Below are positions 1-6,829 of a DNA stretch of 35,728 bases, piece after piece (position 1 is the first letter of the stretch; each line of letters opens with the position of its first letter). Both the position numbers and the translations under genes were made by a program. The notes below the pieces were generated by a model, which saw only the letters and a program-made list of their open reading frames with translations, had not been told where the DNA came from and ran no database searches. Location of the stretch: NCBI GenBank assembly GCA_964486825.1, contig CAZAQS010000016.1, forward strand, positions 1-35,728, in the 5' to 3' direction. The stretch comes from CAZAQS01 sp964486825. GTDB lineage: Bacteria > Chloroflexota > Anaerolineae > Anaerolineales > UBA4823.

Positions 1-53
1 TTGGCCGGGAAACACCGGTCGAGCTGGACTTTTTGCAAGTCGAGAAAGCGTGA
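1..53 (+). CDS. nusG: NusG transcription antitermination factor, C-terminal end (partial)
   Basis: Frame 3 from the window edge reads GRETPVELDFLQVEKA and then TGA at 51-53. This matches the end of the NusG KOW domain, where a 'FGRxTPVELxFxQVEK' ending is typical. NusG binds RNA polymerase and couples it to the ribosome or Rho. The gene lies directly upstream of rplK, its usual place in bacteria, which supports the call despite only 16 residues being visible. The remainder lies outside the window. Confidence 0.85.
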   Translation, partial: GRETPVELDFLQVEKA

Positions 54-90
54 GGTCCCATCCTGGGTTCCTCCTGGGATGGATGAAATA

Positions 91-128
91 TGGTGGGAGG
101 GTGTACCTCCATCACCCGCTAATACCAC
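91..128 (+). promoter_or_regulatory. L1-binding RNA element upstream of rplK (23S L1-stalk mimic)
   Basis: The 89-nt spacer between nusG and rplK holds GGTGGGAGG (92-100) and, further on, AATACCAC (121-128). GTGG can pair with CCAC, and GGAGG (96-100) with CCTCC (106-110). The same two conserved blocks, GGUGGGAGG and AAAUACCAC, form the L1 protuberance of 23S rRNA. L1 is known to repress its own operon by binding an mRNA copy of this stalk. The rplK ribosome-binding site AAGGAG follows at once, so L1 binding would block initiation. Confidence 0.7.
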
Positions 129-142
129 GAAGGAGATAAGTA

Positions 143-571
143 GTGGCAAAGAAATTAAAAGCTGTTGTTCGTTTGCAGATCGAAGCCGGAAAGGCTAATC
201 CTGCGCCCCCAATCGGTCCTGCCCTTGCCGGGCATGGAATCAACCTGATGGCTTTTTGCAAGGAGTATAACGCTCGTACAAGTAATCGCCCGGGTGAGAT
301 CCTGCCCGCTGAGATCAGCGTGTATACCGATGGTTCATTTACTTTCATTTTGAAAACACCGCCCTCGCCAGTGTTGCTGAGAAAGGCTGCCGGGATTCAG
401 AAAGGTTCCGCAGTCCCCAACCGGGAAAAGGTTGGTCAGGTAACCCGCCAGCAGCTCAGGGAAATCGCGGAAATAAAAATGAAAGACTTAAATGCCAATG
501 ATCTGGAAGGCGCTATCAAGCAAATCGAAGGTACTGCCCGGAATATGGGCTTGACAATTGTAGAAGAGTAA
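143..571 (+). CDS. rplK: 50S ribosomal protein L11
   Basis: 142 aa, the normal length of L11. It starts with GTG after the ribosome-binding site AAGGAG, reading MAKKLKAVVRLQIEAGKANP. The N-terminal domain carries the L11 signature PPIGPALAGHGINLMAFCKEYN (split here at about residues 22-43), where thiostrepton-type antibiotics and the GTPase-associated centre meet. The C-terminal RNA-binding domain includes PPSPVLLRKAAG and ends in LEGAIKQIEGTARNMG. L11 binds helices 43-44 of 23S rRNA at the base of the L7/L12 stalk. It is the first gene after nusG and is followed 50 nt later by rplA, with a putative L1-responsive element before each of them. Confidence 0.97.
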   Translation: MAKKLKAVVRLQIEAGKANPAPPIGPALAGHGINLMAFCKEYNARTSNRPGEILPAEISVYTDGSFTFILKTPPSPVLLRKAAGIQKGSAVPNREKVGQVTRQQLREIAEIKMKDLNANDLEGAIKQIEGTARNMGLTIVEE

Positions 572-573
572 AC

Positions 574-609
574 CTGTGGGAGGGTGGCGTCCCCATCCGT
601 TACTACCAC
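574..609 (+). promoter_or_regulatory. Second L1-binding RNA element, upstream of rplA
   Basis: The 50-nt rplK-rplA spacer repeats the pattern seen before rplK: GTGGGAGGG (576-584) and TACTACCAC (601-609), with GTGG pairing with CCAC, followed directly by AAAGGAGG and the rplA ATG. The two copies share the outer blocks but differ in the loop between them, as expected for selection on structure. It is inferred to be a second operator for L1. Confidence 0.65.
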
Positions 610-621
610 AAAGGAGGATTC

Positions 622-1341
622 ATGTCGAAACACGGAAAGAAATACCTGGCCGCAGCGGCCAAGGTGGATAGGAACCAGAATTACCCGCCCAACGAAGCGG
701 TGAGCCTGGCAAGAGAGACATCCATCGCATCTTTTGATGCGACTGTAGAAGCGCATATCCGGCTGGGGGTAGACCCACGCCACGCGGACCAGCAAGTTCG
801 CGATGTCGTCGTCCTGCCTCATGGCCTCGGAAAGACTGTGCGTGTATTGGTATTCGCGCAAGGGGAAGGCGCGACGCTGGCGCGCCAGGCAGGCGCGGAC
901 GTGGTAGCGGACGATGACGAGACCATCAACAGGATCCAGGGTGGCTGGACAGATTTTGATGTCGCCATCGCTACACCAGACCTGATGGGTAAAGTAGGCC
1001 GGCTCGGACGGGTCCTCGGCCCACGTGGCTTAATGCCCAACCCCAAGGCTGGCACTGTCGTGCCTGCTGAAGACCTACCGCGCGTGATCGAAGAGGCGAA
1101 AGCCGGCCGGGTTGAATTTCGAGTTGACAAAACCGCCAACCTGCATGTCCCGATAGGAAAAGTATCCTTTGAGGAGGATAAGCTTTACGATAATATGGCT
1201 GCTCTGATGGAAGCTGTTAAAAAAGCTCGCCCGGCAGCCACCAAGGGGACATATATCAGGCGGGTCACATTGACAACTACCATGGGTCCGGGGATCAAGG
1301 TCGATCCGGTCCAGGCCCAAGGGATGACCCTCCGGGATTGA
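622..1341 (+). CDS. rplA: 50S ribosomal protein L1
   Basis: 239 aa, close to the usual 230. ATG at 622 follows AAAGGAGG. The N-terminal MSKHGKKYLAAAAKVDRN and the highly conserved domain-II block LGRVLGPRGLMPNPKAGTV (about residues 130-150) identify L1. The C-terminal segment FRVDKTANLHVPIGKVSF, with the later GTYIRRVTLTTTMGPGIKVD, is the other diagnostic block. L1 binds the mobile L1 stalk of 23S rRNA near the E site and, in bacteria studied, represses translation of its own operon. The stalk-like motifs before rplK and rplA are the likely targets. Confidence 0.97.
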   Translation: MSKHGKKYLAAAAKVDRNQNYPPNEAVSLARETSIASFDATVEAHIRLGVDPRHADQQVRDVVVLPHGLGKTVRVLVFAQGEGATLARQAGADVVADDDETINRIQGGWTDFDVAIATPDLMGKVGRLGRVLGPRGLMPNPKAGTVVPAEDLPRVIEEAKAGRVEFRVDKTANLHVPIGKVSFEEDKLYDNMAALMEAVKKARPAATKGTYIRRVTLTTTMGPGIKVDPVQAQGMTLRD

Positions 1342-1399
1342 TCCGGAGAGCATTTTCAGCAGCATCATAAACAAGTGTGCTGCTCTTACAATTGAATGC

Positions 1400-1515
1400 A
1401 TCCGGATTCGTCCGGAAAGCAACTTCGCCGGAGATAGCAGGAGCTATTGAGGGACAACCCGAACAAGGGTTTGCCATCCATGCTTAATGACCTGCTGAGG
1501 TGAGGGCTCGTAAAA
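1400..1515 (+). ncRNA. Ribosomal protein L10 leader
   Basis: The 298-nt gap between rplA and rplJ contains AGCAGG (1436-1441) and CTTAATGACCTGCTGAGGT (about 1483-1501). These can pair (AGCAGG with CCTGCT), and the second block resembles the conserved CUUAAU..CCUGC.GAGG end of the bacterial L10 leader family. That leader is bound by the L10(L12)4 complex to autoregulate rplJL. The region also has a hairpin AGCAGCA/TGCTGCT at 1358-1384. The exact limits are approximate. Confidence 0.65.
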
Positions 1516-1538
1516 GTTTTTCATTCTTACACTTAGAG

Positions 1539-1576
1539 AGTCTTTGCCTCGATCCCGCGAGGCAAAGACTTTTGAG
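1539..1576 (+). terminator. Attenuator-like hairpin in the L10 leader
   Basis: A perfect 13-bp stem, AGTCTTTGCCTCG (1539-1551) with CGAGGCAAAGACT (1558-1570), has a 6-nt loop and is followed by TTT. It lies between the L10-binding region and the rplJ start. This is the position expected for a transcription attenuator that lets L10 excess stop rplJL while rplKA continues. The U tract is short, so termination may be partial. Confidence 0.65.
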
Positions 1577-1639
1577 TCTTCCGGGTAATTGTGAAGTGTA
1601 CCCAGGTTGATCAAATATTCGAAAGGAGGTGAGAGTACA

Positions 1640-2188
1640 TTGGCAATCACAAAAGAAAAAAAACGTGAGCTTATCAAGCAATACACGGAATGGATGGAAC
1701 GTAGCCGTGCTCTGATCGTAACGGAATATACAGGCTTGAGCATGGGGCAGATCGACGATCTGCGCCGCAAGATGCGAGAGGCTGGAGGCGAGTTCCATAT
1801 CGTCAAGAACACGCTCGGTGAGATTGCTGTCAAAGAAGTTGGGTTGCCCCTTCAAGATGACTATTTCCAGGGCAGCACAGCGATTGGCTTTGCATTCGAG
1901 GATGCACCCTCGATAGCAAAAACAATGACAGATTTTGCGCGCGGTTCAGAATTCGTCAAGATCAAAGGTGGTTATCTCGGCAACGTGGTGATGACTCCAG
2001 ATCAGATTAAGGCTCTGGCTGATCTTCCGCCGCTGCCTGTGATGCGAGCCAAGCTTTTGGGAACGCTGCTGGCGCCTGCCAGCCAGCTGGCCCGGATCCT
2101 GGCTGAGCCGGGACGCCAGGTGGCAGCCGTGATAAAAGCTTATGCAGATCGCGAGACCACCACTGAAGCTGCCCCCGAGGCAAGTTAA
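1640..2188 (+). CDS. rplJ: 50S ribosomal protein L10
   Basis: 182 aa from a TTG start at 1640. That start was chosen because AAAGGAGGTGAG (1622-1633) sits just upstream, whereas the longer open frame would begin inside this ribosome-binding site. The protein reads MAITKEKKRELIKQYTEWM. It has the L10 motif LIVTEYTGLSMGQIDDLRRK (about residues 21-40) and then FHIVKNTL. The C-terminal helix that carries L7/L12 dimers ends in a short Thr/Glu/Ala tail. L10 anchors the L7/L12 stalk to L11 and 23S rRNA. It is preceded by its own leader and followed 75 nt later by rplL, normal operon order. Confidence 0.96.
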   Translation: MAITKEKKRELIKQYTEWMERSRALIVTEYTGLSMGQIDDLRRKMREAGGEFHIVKNTLGEIAVKEVGLPLQDDYFQGSTAIGFAFEDAPSIAKTMTDFARGSEFVKIKGGYLGNVVMTPDQIKALADLPPLPVMRAKLLGTLLAPASQLARILAEPGRQVAAVIKAYADRETTTEAAPEAS

Positions 2189-2263
2189 TTTCGTACCCGA
2201 TGGAATACCTGGCCTGAAAAGGCCGTTGAAATTCGCTAATATACATAATAAGGAGTACCAAAA

Positions 2264-2641
2264 ATGGCTGATTTAGCAAAACTTGTAGAAGAACTGAGCA
2301 CCTTATCCGTGCTGGAAGCTTCTGAGCTGGTAAAACAACTTGAGGAAAAATGGGGCGTTTCCGCTGCTGCTCCCGTAGCTGCTGTTGCTGCCGGGCCTGC
2401 TGCTGCTGCCGCTGAACCGGTCGAGGAGAAGACAGAGTTCGATGTAGTCATCAAGGAAACCGGCGCCAAGAAGATTGACGTCATCCGTGTTGTCCGCCAA
2501 CTCACCAGCCTGGGCCTGAAAGAGGCTAAGGAAGTTGCCGAAACCCCTGGTGCAAAGGTCATGGAAGCCGTCAGCAAAGAGGCTGCCACAGATGCCAAGT
2601 CCAAGCTTGAGGCCGTCGGCGCTGTCGTTGACGTGGTTTAA
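2264..2641 (+). CDS. rplL: 50S ribosomal protein L7/L12
   Basis: 125 aa, the family length. The ATG follows AAGGAG. The N-terminal dimerisation part (MADLAKLVEELSTLSVLEAS) is joined by an Ala/Pro-rich hinge (about residues 36-52). The C-terminal domain has EKTEFDVVIKETGAKKIDVI and GLKEAKEVAE, the factor-binding surface. L7/L12 forms the stalk that recruits EF-G, EF-Tu and IF2. A strong terminator follows 20 nt after the stop. In many bacteria rpoB comes next; here it does not. Confidence 0.97.
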   Translation: MADLAKLVEELSTLSVLEASELVKQLEEKWGVSAAAPVAAVAAGPAAAAAEPVEEKTEFDVVIKETGAKKIDVIRVVRQLTSLGLKEAKEVAETPGAKVMEAVSKEAATDAKSKLEAVGAVVDVV

Positions 2642-2660
2642 AGTTAATCTCACCTATTCA

Positions 2661-2695
2661 AAAGGTCGCCCCCAAAGGCGACCTTTTGTCTTTTA
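2661..2695 (+). terminator. Rho-independent terminator of the rplKAJL operon
   Basis: AAAGGTCGCC (2661-2670) pairs with GGCGACCTTT (2677-2686) across a CCCAAA loop. The stem is followed by a broken T-rich run (TTTTGTCTTTT). It closes the ribosomal operon before the response regulator gene. Confidence 0.9.
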
Positions 2696-2730
2696 ACTTG
2701 CTGTGGTATATTTTAATGTTAGGAGGGCAT

Positions 2731-3408
2731 ATGAGCTCAAGAATATTAATAATTGAAGATGACGAAGCCATATTAAAATTTCTCCGACGTGGGCTAGCTT
2801 ACGAAGGATACCAGGTAGACACTGCTGCAGATGGTCAATCGGGCCTGGCGCTCGCCCGGGATAATCCGCCCGATCTGGTCGTTCTGGATCTCATGCTTCC
2901 TGGAATTGACGGGTTGGAAGTTGCCCGGCGTCTCCGGGCAGGCGGCCCAGTGCCAATTTTGATCCTCACGGCAAAGGATGCGGTCAACGACCGGGTTCAA
3001 GGTCTGGATATGGGTGCAGACGATTATATGGTCAAGCCCTTCAACCTTGACGAGCTACTCGCGCGGATACGCGCTTTGCTGCGCCGCTCCCAGCCAAGCC
3101 GGCCTCAAGTCCTGCGCTTTGCCGACCTATCGTTGGATACCGGCACACGCCAGGCTTACAGGGGTGATCGCACCATTACCCTTACAGCCAAAGAGTACGA
3201 GCTGCTGGAGCTGTTCATGCGCCACCCACGCCAGGTACTCACCAGAGATATGATCTTTGACAGGGTATGGGGATACGATTTTGGCGGCGAGAGCAATATC
3301 ATCGAGGTCTATATGCGCTACCTGCGCCAAAAGCTGGAGACGGATGAAGAGCCCCGCCTGCTCCATACCGTGCGTGGCATGGGCTATGTCCTGCGGGAGC
3401 CTTCCTGA
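2731..3408 (+). CDS. OmpR/PhoB-type response regulator
   Basis: 225 aa from ATG 2731, preceded by AGGAGGGCAT. The receiver domain (residues 1-115) has the acidic pair E9/D10/D11, phospho-acceptor D53 in VVLDLMLP, the conserved Thr in ILTAKD and Lys in VKPFN. The C-terminal winged helix (about 130-222) contains LTAKEYELLELFMRHP and the recognition-helix region NIIEVYMRYLRQKL, ending in HTVRGMGYVLRE. This is the MprA/OmpR class, a phosphorylation-controlled DNA-binding regulator. The cognate kinase is almost certainly the next gene, although 145 nt separate them. Target genes cannot be read from the sequence. Confidence 0.93.
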   Translation: MSSRILIIEDDEAILKFLRRGLAYEGYQVDTAADGQSGLALARDNPPDLVVLDLMLPGIDGLEVARRLRAGGPVPILILTAKDAVNDRVQGLDMGADDYMVKPFNLDELLARIRALLRRSQPSRPQVLRFADLSLDTGTRQAYRGDRTITLTAKEYELLELFMRHPRQVLTRDMIFDRVWGYDFGGESNIIEVYMRYLRQKLETDEEPRLLHTVRGMGYVLREPS

Positions 3409-3499
3409 GCAAGCTTTGTTTGTCGCACTCTTATCCCCTGGAGCGCCATCCGGGAAATGCCAGAGTGTCGTGGATTCGGGCTTCTGCCTCAGGCCATCA

Positions 3500-3546
3500 G
3501 CCAGTTGTAGCTGGTGCACTCGTGGCCAGCAACCTACAGCTGGAAG
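3500..3546 (+). promoter_or_regulatory. Stem-loop overlapping the histidine kinase translation-start region
   Basis: In the 145-nt gap, CCAGTTGTAG (3501-3510) can pair with CTACAGCTGG (3534-3543) with one G-U pair, and an inner CTGG/CCAG pair extends the structure. The 3' arm includes part of the only purine-rich stretch (GGAAGATAG, 3542-3550) before the kinase ATG at 3554. It could lower kinase translation relative to the regulator. This is seen by eye; no folding energy was computed. Confidence 0.4.
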
Positions 3547-3553
3547 ATAGCCG

Positions 3554-4948
3554 ATGTCCTTACGGGTTCGCTTAACCCTCTTATATATAACGTTAGTAGG
3601 GGGAATCCTGCTGTTATTTGGGGTAGTCGTGTATGGCTTAGTAAGCATTGCGCTACTCAACCAGGTTGATGAAACATTAGAGCGGACAGCGCTTGAGGTG
3701 ATCGATAACACTCAAGTGGATGAATTGGGGGAATTAACCATCGAACGCCTCCCGGCGCTCGATTTGCCTACCGACCTGTACGTTCAAGTCTGGGGCCGAG
3801 ACGGGGAATTGCGAGCATCCTCTCCGAATCTCACCGTGTTAACCGAACCACTTGACCAGGGCGCGATAGGGTCCAGCGTCCCGGTTTATCGGAGTGTCGT
3901 GACAGGCACGGTTAATATGCGAGTGTTGACGGTGCCTTTGGTCATTGGAGAGCGGGTCGCCGGTATATTACAAGTGGCTTCGATTTTGGCCGTCATCGAA
4001 GCCACGCAAAGGACATTATTATCTGTCCTGATTGTCGGGACCTTAACTGCGATCATCGTGGCAGGCTTAGCGGGTTGGTTTACAACCAATAAGGCTTTGT
4101 CTCCGTTGGAGGATGTAACTCAGACTGCATTACAAATCACCCGTGCTGACGACCTCTCGCACCGCATACCTTATCATGGTTCACCTAATGATGAAGTGGG
4201 TCAGTTAATTCTTGCCTTCAACCAAACCTTAAGCCGCCTGGAAAGCCTGTTCCATACTCAGCGTCGATTTATGGCCGATGTAGGGCATGAATTGCGCACC
4301 CCTCTAACCGTGATCAAAGGCAACGTTGGCCTCATGCGGAGGATAGGAGAAACAGATGAGGAATCTTTGGCGGGGATCGAGAGCGAAGTTGATCGGTTGA
4401 CCCGATTGGTTGGCGACTTGCTATTATTAGCCCAGGCCGAGTCGGGTAAGCTGCCACTTGATAGACGCCTGGTGGAGCTGGATACCTTATTGCTAGAGGT
4501 ACTCCAGCAAATGAAAATCCTGGCAGGTGAGCGTTTGAAGCTGAAGTTGGGTGAAATCGATCAAATCCTTGTTTGTGGTGACAAGGACCGGCTGAAACAA
4601 GTCTTGGTCAACTTGATTGGGAATGCTATCAGTTATACCCCTGCAGGAGGCGAAGTGGTTGTTGGGGTAAGCAAAACTGGGGACCTGGCCCGTGTTACGA
4701 TCTCTGATACAGGTCCTGGTATTCCACCCGATGATCTACCACACATCTTTGAGCGTTTTTACCGGGCTGAAAAATCACGCACCCGCTCCAGAGATGGCAG
4801 TAAAGGATTTGGTCTGGGTCTTTCAATTGCTTATTGGATTATCAATAACCATGGGGGCAAGATTGATGTTAACTCAACGGTAGGAGAAGGGACGACCTTC
4901 TGTGTCTGGCTGCCCCTTTCTGATAATAACTGTAAAGAATCTGAATGA
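3554..4948 (+). CDS. Membrane sensor histidine kinase
   Basis: 464 aa. Transmembrane helix 1 is at about residues 9-33 and helix 2 at about 155-177. They flank an extracytoplasmic sensor of roughly 120 residues with no recognised fold. A HAMP segment (about 178-232) leads into the H-box FMADVGHELRTPLT with phospho-acceptor H245. The catalytic domain shows the N box (NLIGNAISYTP), G1 (DTGPGIPPDDLPHIFERFYR) and G2 (GFGLGLSIA). All residues for autophosphorylation are present. It is the likely partner of the upstream response regulator. The gap and the weak ribosome-binding site suggest the kinase is made at a lower level. The signal sensed is unknown. Confidence 0.93.
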   Translation: MSLRVRLTLLYITLVGGILLLFGVVVYGLVSIALLNQVDETLERTALEVIDNTQVDELGELTIERLPALDLPTDLYVQVWGRDGELRASSPNLTVLTEPLDQGAIGSSVPVYRSVVTGTVNMRVLTVPLVIGERVAGILQVASILAVIEATQRTLLSVLIVGTLTAIIVAGLAGWFTTNKALSPLEDVTQTALQITRADDLSHRIPYHGSPNDEVGQLILAFNQTLSRLESLFHTQRRFMADVGHELRTPLTVIKGNVGLMRRIGETDEESLAGIESEVDRLTRLVGDLLLLAQAESGKLPLDRRLVELDTLLLEVLQQMKILAGERLKLKLGEIDQILVCGDKDRLKQVLVNLIGNAISYTPAGGEVVVGVSKTGDLARVTISDTGPGIPPDDLPHIFERFYRAEKSRTRSRDGSKGFGLGLSIAYWIINNHGGKIDVNSTVGEGTTFCVWLPLSDNNCKESE

Positions 4949-4971
4949 TCAGCTCTCCGTTTCGTTAGATC

Positions 4972-5010
4972 AAAACAACCCCCGGGAAGGCATGCGGGGG
5001 TTGTTTTGTA
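4972..5010 (+). terminator. Strong rho-independent terminator
   Basis: AAAACAACCCCCG (4972-4984) pairs perfectly with CGGGGGTTGTTTT (4995-5007), a 13-bp stem with a 10-nt loop. The A-rich 5' arm and T-rich 3' arm make it usable from both strands. It lies between the convergent histidine kinase and the minus-strand membrane protein gene. Confidence 0.93.
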
Positions 5011-5026
5011 GGTGGTGTTATTTGTC

Positions 5027-5785
5027 TTACAATCGGCGTACGTTATTGCGGTTATCGCCGTGAACAGAATCCATCGATGCGGGGTGATAAGTAGGCTCCT
5101 GGCGTTGATAGCCTCCGTTATCGTTTTGGTTCATCGTCTTTGGCGCAGGCCTGAAGGAAGAGCGGGCGCTTGTCGCTGCCTGTGTCATTGCGCTACGGGC
5201 AGCTGTTGGGATTTGCTCAGCTTCTCTGGATCGGACGGCAGCGCGGCGAGGACGTGGGGTGTCTGTGCGGATAGATGACGAGACAAATAACTTTTCACCA
5301 GCAATTGAAAATGTTCCAATGATCAGTACCCGGATCAGCCAGACCATAATAGCTACGAAGATCGGTACAACTCTCAGCAAAGTCTGCCTTTCCACAACGG
5401 CATTACCTAATGTTTCATGATTTAGGATCGCAATTGAAACACCCCACCAGGTTAGCATCGCATTCATCGTAGCTGCGAGCATCCAGGCGCCAAAAAGGTA
5501 CCAGATCTCGGTTTGGGAATCACCATGGTCCGGAGAGAAGAGCCTTGCAATCCCAGCGAAATCGATCCCACAGAAGGCAATTGCCAGGATCGTTCCCCAG
5601 CGAATTCCAATAAAGCTCAAATCTCCCAGCAAATCCCTAAGAGCAAAATCCGTTGTGCTGTAATTGAAAATTTCGAATGCGATGAGTGCGAGGATGATCA
5701 ATCCTCCGAAAAGTATGCTCCGCTGGATCTTAAGTGGGTTAGACAATAAACCTAATTGTTGATCTCTTAACCCCGTGGTGTTCAT
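5027..5785 (-). CDS. Four-helix membrane protein of unknown function, with a LexA-like operator
   Basis: 252 aa from the ATG at 5785, chosen because GGAGGTCAAA lies just upstream; the longer open frame would start upstream of the promoter. Four hydrophobic segments are visible at about residues 22-42, 58-78, 93-115 and 133-157. A hydrophilic tail of about 90 residues follows, rich in Arg, Ser, Ala and Gln/Asn (for example RTDTPRPRRAAVRSREAEQ), probably cytoplasmic and disordered. I do not recognise the family. It is transcribed divergently from a lytic transglycosylase with a matching operator in each promoter, so the two probably work together at the cell envelope, perhaps after DNA damage. 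Such pairs occur on mobile elements, but no integrase or att site is visible here. Confidence 0.7.
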   Translation of the reverse strand: MNTTGLRDQQLGLLSNPLKIQRSILFGGLIILALIAFEIFNYSTTDFALRDLLGDLSFIGIRWGTILAIAFCGIDFAGIARLFSPDHGDSQTEIWYLFGAWMLAATMNAMLTWWGVSIAILNHETLGNAVVERQTLLRVVPIFVAIMVWLIRVLIIGTFSIAGEKLFVSSSIRTDTPRPRRAAVRSREAEQIPTAARSAMTQAATSARSSFRPAPKTMNQNDNGGYQRQEPTYHPASMDSVHGDNRNNVRRL

Positions 5786-5860
5786 TTTGACCTCCGTGAG
5801 TAATGCCAGGTAGGGTTTAGATGGATTTTTATCATAAACCCATATAGTTGTTTCTGTTAT

Positions 5861-5889
5861 AATATAGAACATTAGTTCTACTTTGTCAA
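5861..5889 (-). promoter_or_regulatory. Promoter with LexA-like box for the minus-strand membrane protein
   Basis: On the minus strand TTGACA (5889-5884) is followed 17 nt later by TATATT (5866-5861). The spacer holds most of the palindrome TAGAACATTAGTTCTA (5865-5880), whose 6-bp arms match perfectly. It fits the Gram-positive-type LexA box GAAC-N4-GTTC. Binding here would exclude RNA polymerase. Confidence 0.65.
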
Positions 5890-5936
5890 GAGGCAATCTT
5901 AGAAATTAATTTCCGATTTTTTCCTTCCATTCGCTA

Positions 5937-5965
5937 TTGACATACTAGAACATTTGTGCTATTTT
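5937..5965 (+). promoter_or_regulatory. Promoter with LexA-like box for the lytic transglycosylase
   Basis: TTGACA (5937-5942) is followed after 17 nt by TATTTT (5960-5965). Between them is TAGAACATTTGTGCTA (5946-5961), a one-mismatch copy of the palindrome 81 bp away. Position and sequence suggest repression by the same protein that controls the divergent gene. Confidence 0.6.
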
Positions 5966-6004
5966 ATCATCACTTTCAATTCAGATCAAATTGGAGATGA
6001 AGCT

Positions 6005-6760
6005 ATGAGCATCGGGCAAAGTTTAGGTATTCAAGGTGTCTTGTTGGGAAGCTTTATCCTGGCAGCTTTTGGTTGGATCGTATCTGCTAATGCTGCCCCT
6101 CTACCGCCATTGCCTCCAGCTGCTGGGAGTAGCCTGGAGATCCAATCTGGGGAGATGACCGAAGAATATAATGGCTTGCTACCTCCCATGGTAGAGCGAC
6201 TTGGCAACGATTTCCCTATCTATCCACCAGATGAGGCATTAGTCAGTGATACGGAGGGAGACTTATTCGAAGCCTCGATTGCTTTTACACCGGAGTTTGC
6301 TCCTGTGGAGGATGGGACAGGCGGTGATCAAGTGGGATATGAATGCAGGGTGAGTGCAGCTTTTCCTGATTCTATACTACAATGGTGCGAGCTAATCACT
6401 CGTTTTGCTGAACAGAACGAGCTGTCTCCTGACCTGATCGCAGCTGTCATGCTTCAAGAGAGTGGTGGCCAGCACTTGGCTTACTCTCACAGTGGGGCAG
6501 TTGGCCTGATGCAGGTGATGCCCAGAGATGGGATAGCTCAGAAATTTATGTGTAAAAACGGGCCTTGCTTTACCAATCGGCCAACAATCAGTGAGCTAGA
6601 AGATCCGGAATTCAACATTGCCTATGGGACACGAATGCTGGCTGGTTTGAATAACCGGTTCGGAAATATACGTGACGCTTTGAAGAGCTATGGTCCCATG
6701 GATGTGGGATACTCATACGCGGACAAGGTGCTGGCGATTTTCGAGCGCAATAAGAACTAA
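6005..6760 (+). CDS. Secreted lytic transglycosylase (SLT domain)
   Basis: 251 aa from ATG 6005, 7 nt after GGAG. The N-terminus has a hydrophobic stretch (residues 10-29) ending in SANAA, a signal peptide or membrane anchor. A Pro/Glu-rich linker follows, then an SLT domain (about 125-250). This shows the catalytic Glu in LQESGGQHLAYSHSGA and the motif GLMQVMP, then YGTRMLAGLNNRFG and YADKVLAIFER. Enzymes of this family cleave the glycan strands of peptidoglycan. Its promoter carries a LexA-like box shared with the divergent membrane protein, so damage-induced wall remodelling, phage-like lysis or DNA-transfer functions are all possible. The sequence does not decide between them. Confidence 0.85.
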   Translation: MSIGQSLGIQGVLLGSFILAAFGWIVSANAAPLPPLPPAAGSSLEIQSGEMTEEYNGLLPPMVERLGNDFPIYPPDEALVSDTEGDLFEASIAFTPEFAPVEDGTGGDQVGYECRVSAAFPDSILQWCELITRFAEQNELSPDLIAAVMLQESGGQHLAYSHSGAVGLMQVMPRDGIAQKFMCKNGPCFTNRPTISELEDPEFNIAYGTRMLAGLNNRFGNIRDALKSYGPMDVGYSYADKVLAIFERNKN

Positions 6761-6797
6761 ATCCAATGCTTGATGTAGAGTTTATACTGAAAGATGC

Positions 6798-6827
6798 CTT
6801 GTCCAACTACCTACTGGAGTAGACAAG
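6798..6827. terminator. Weak hairpin between convergent genes
   Basis: CTTGTC (6798-6803) pairs with GACAAG (6822-6827), with a possible inner CTAC/GTAG. There is no T run on either side. It may help end transcription of the transglycosylase and of the SDR operon, which converge here. Confidence 0.3.
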
Positions 6828-6829
6828 CC

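Noticed and set aside
436..861. 141-aa minus-strand frame across rplK and rplA
   Set aside because: Antisense to two certain ribosomal protein genes and to the L1 element.
3127..3711. 194-aa minus-strand frame across the response regulator and the gap
   Set aside because: It lies antisense to a clear response regulator and has no family match or good start; it is a shadow.
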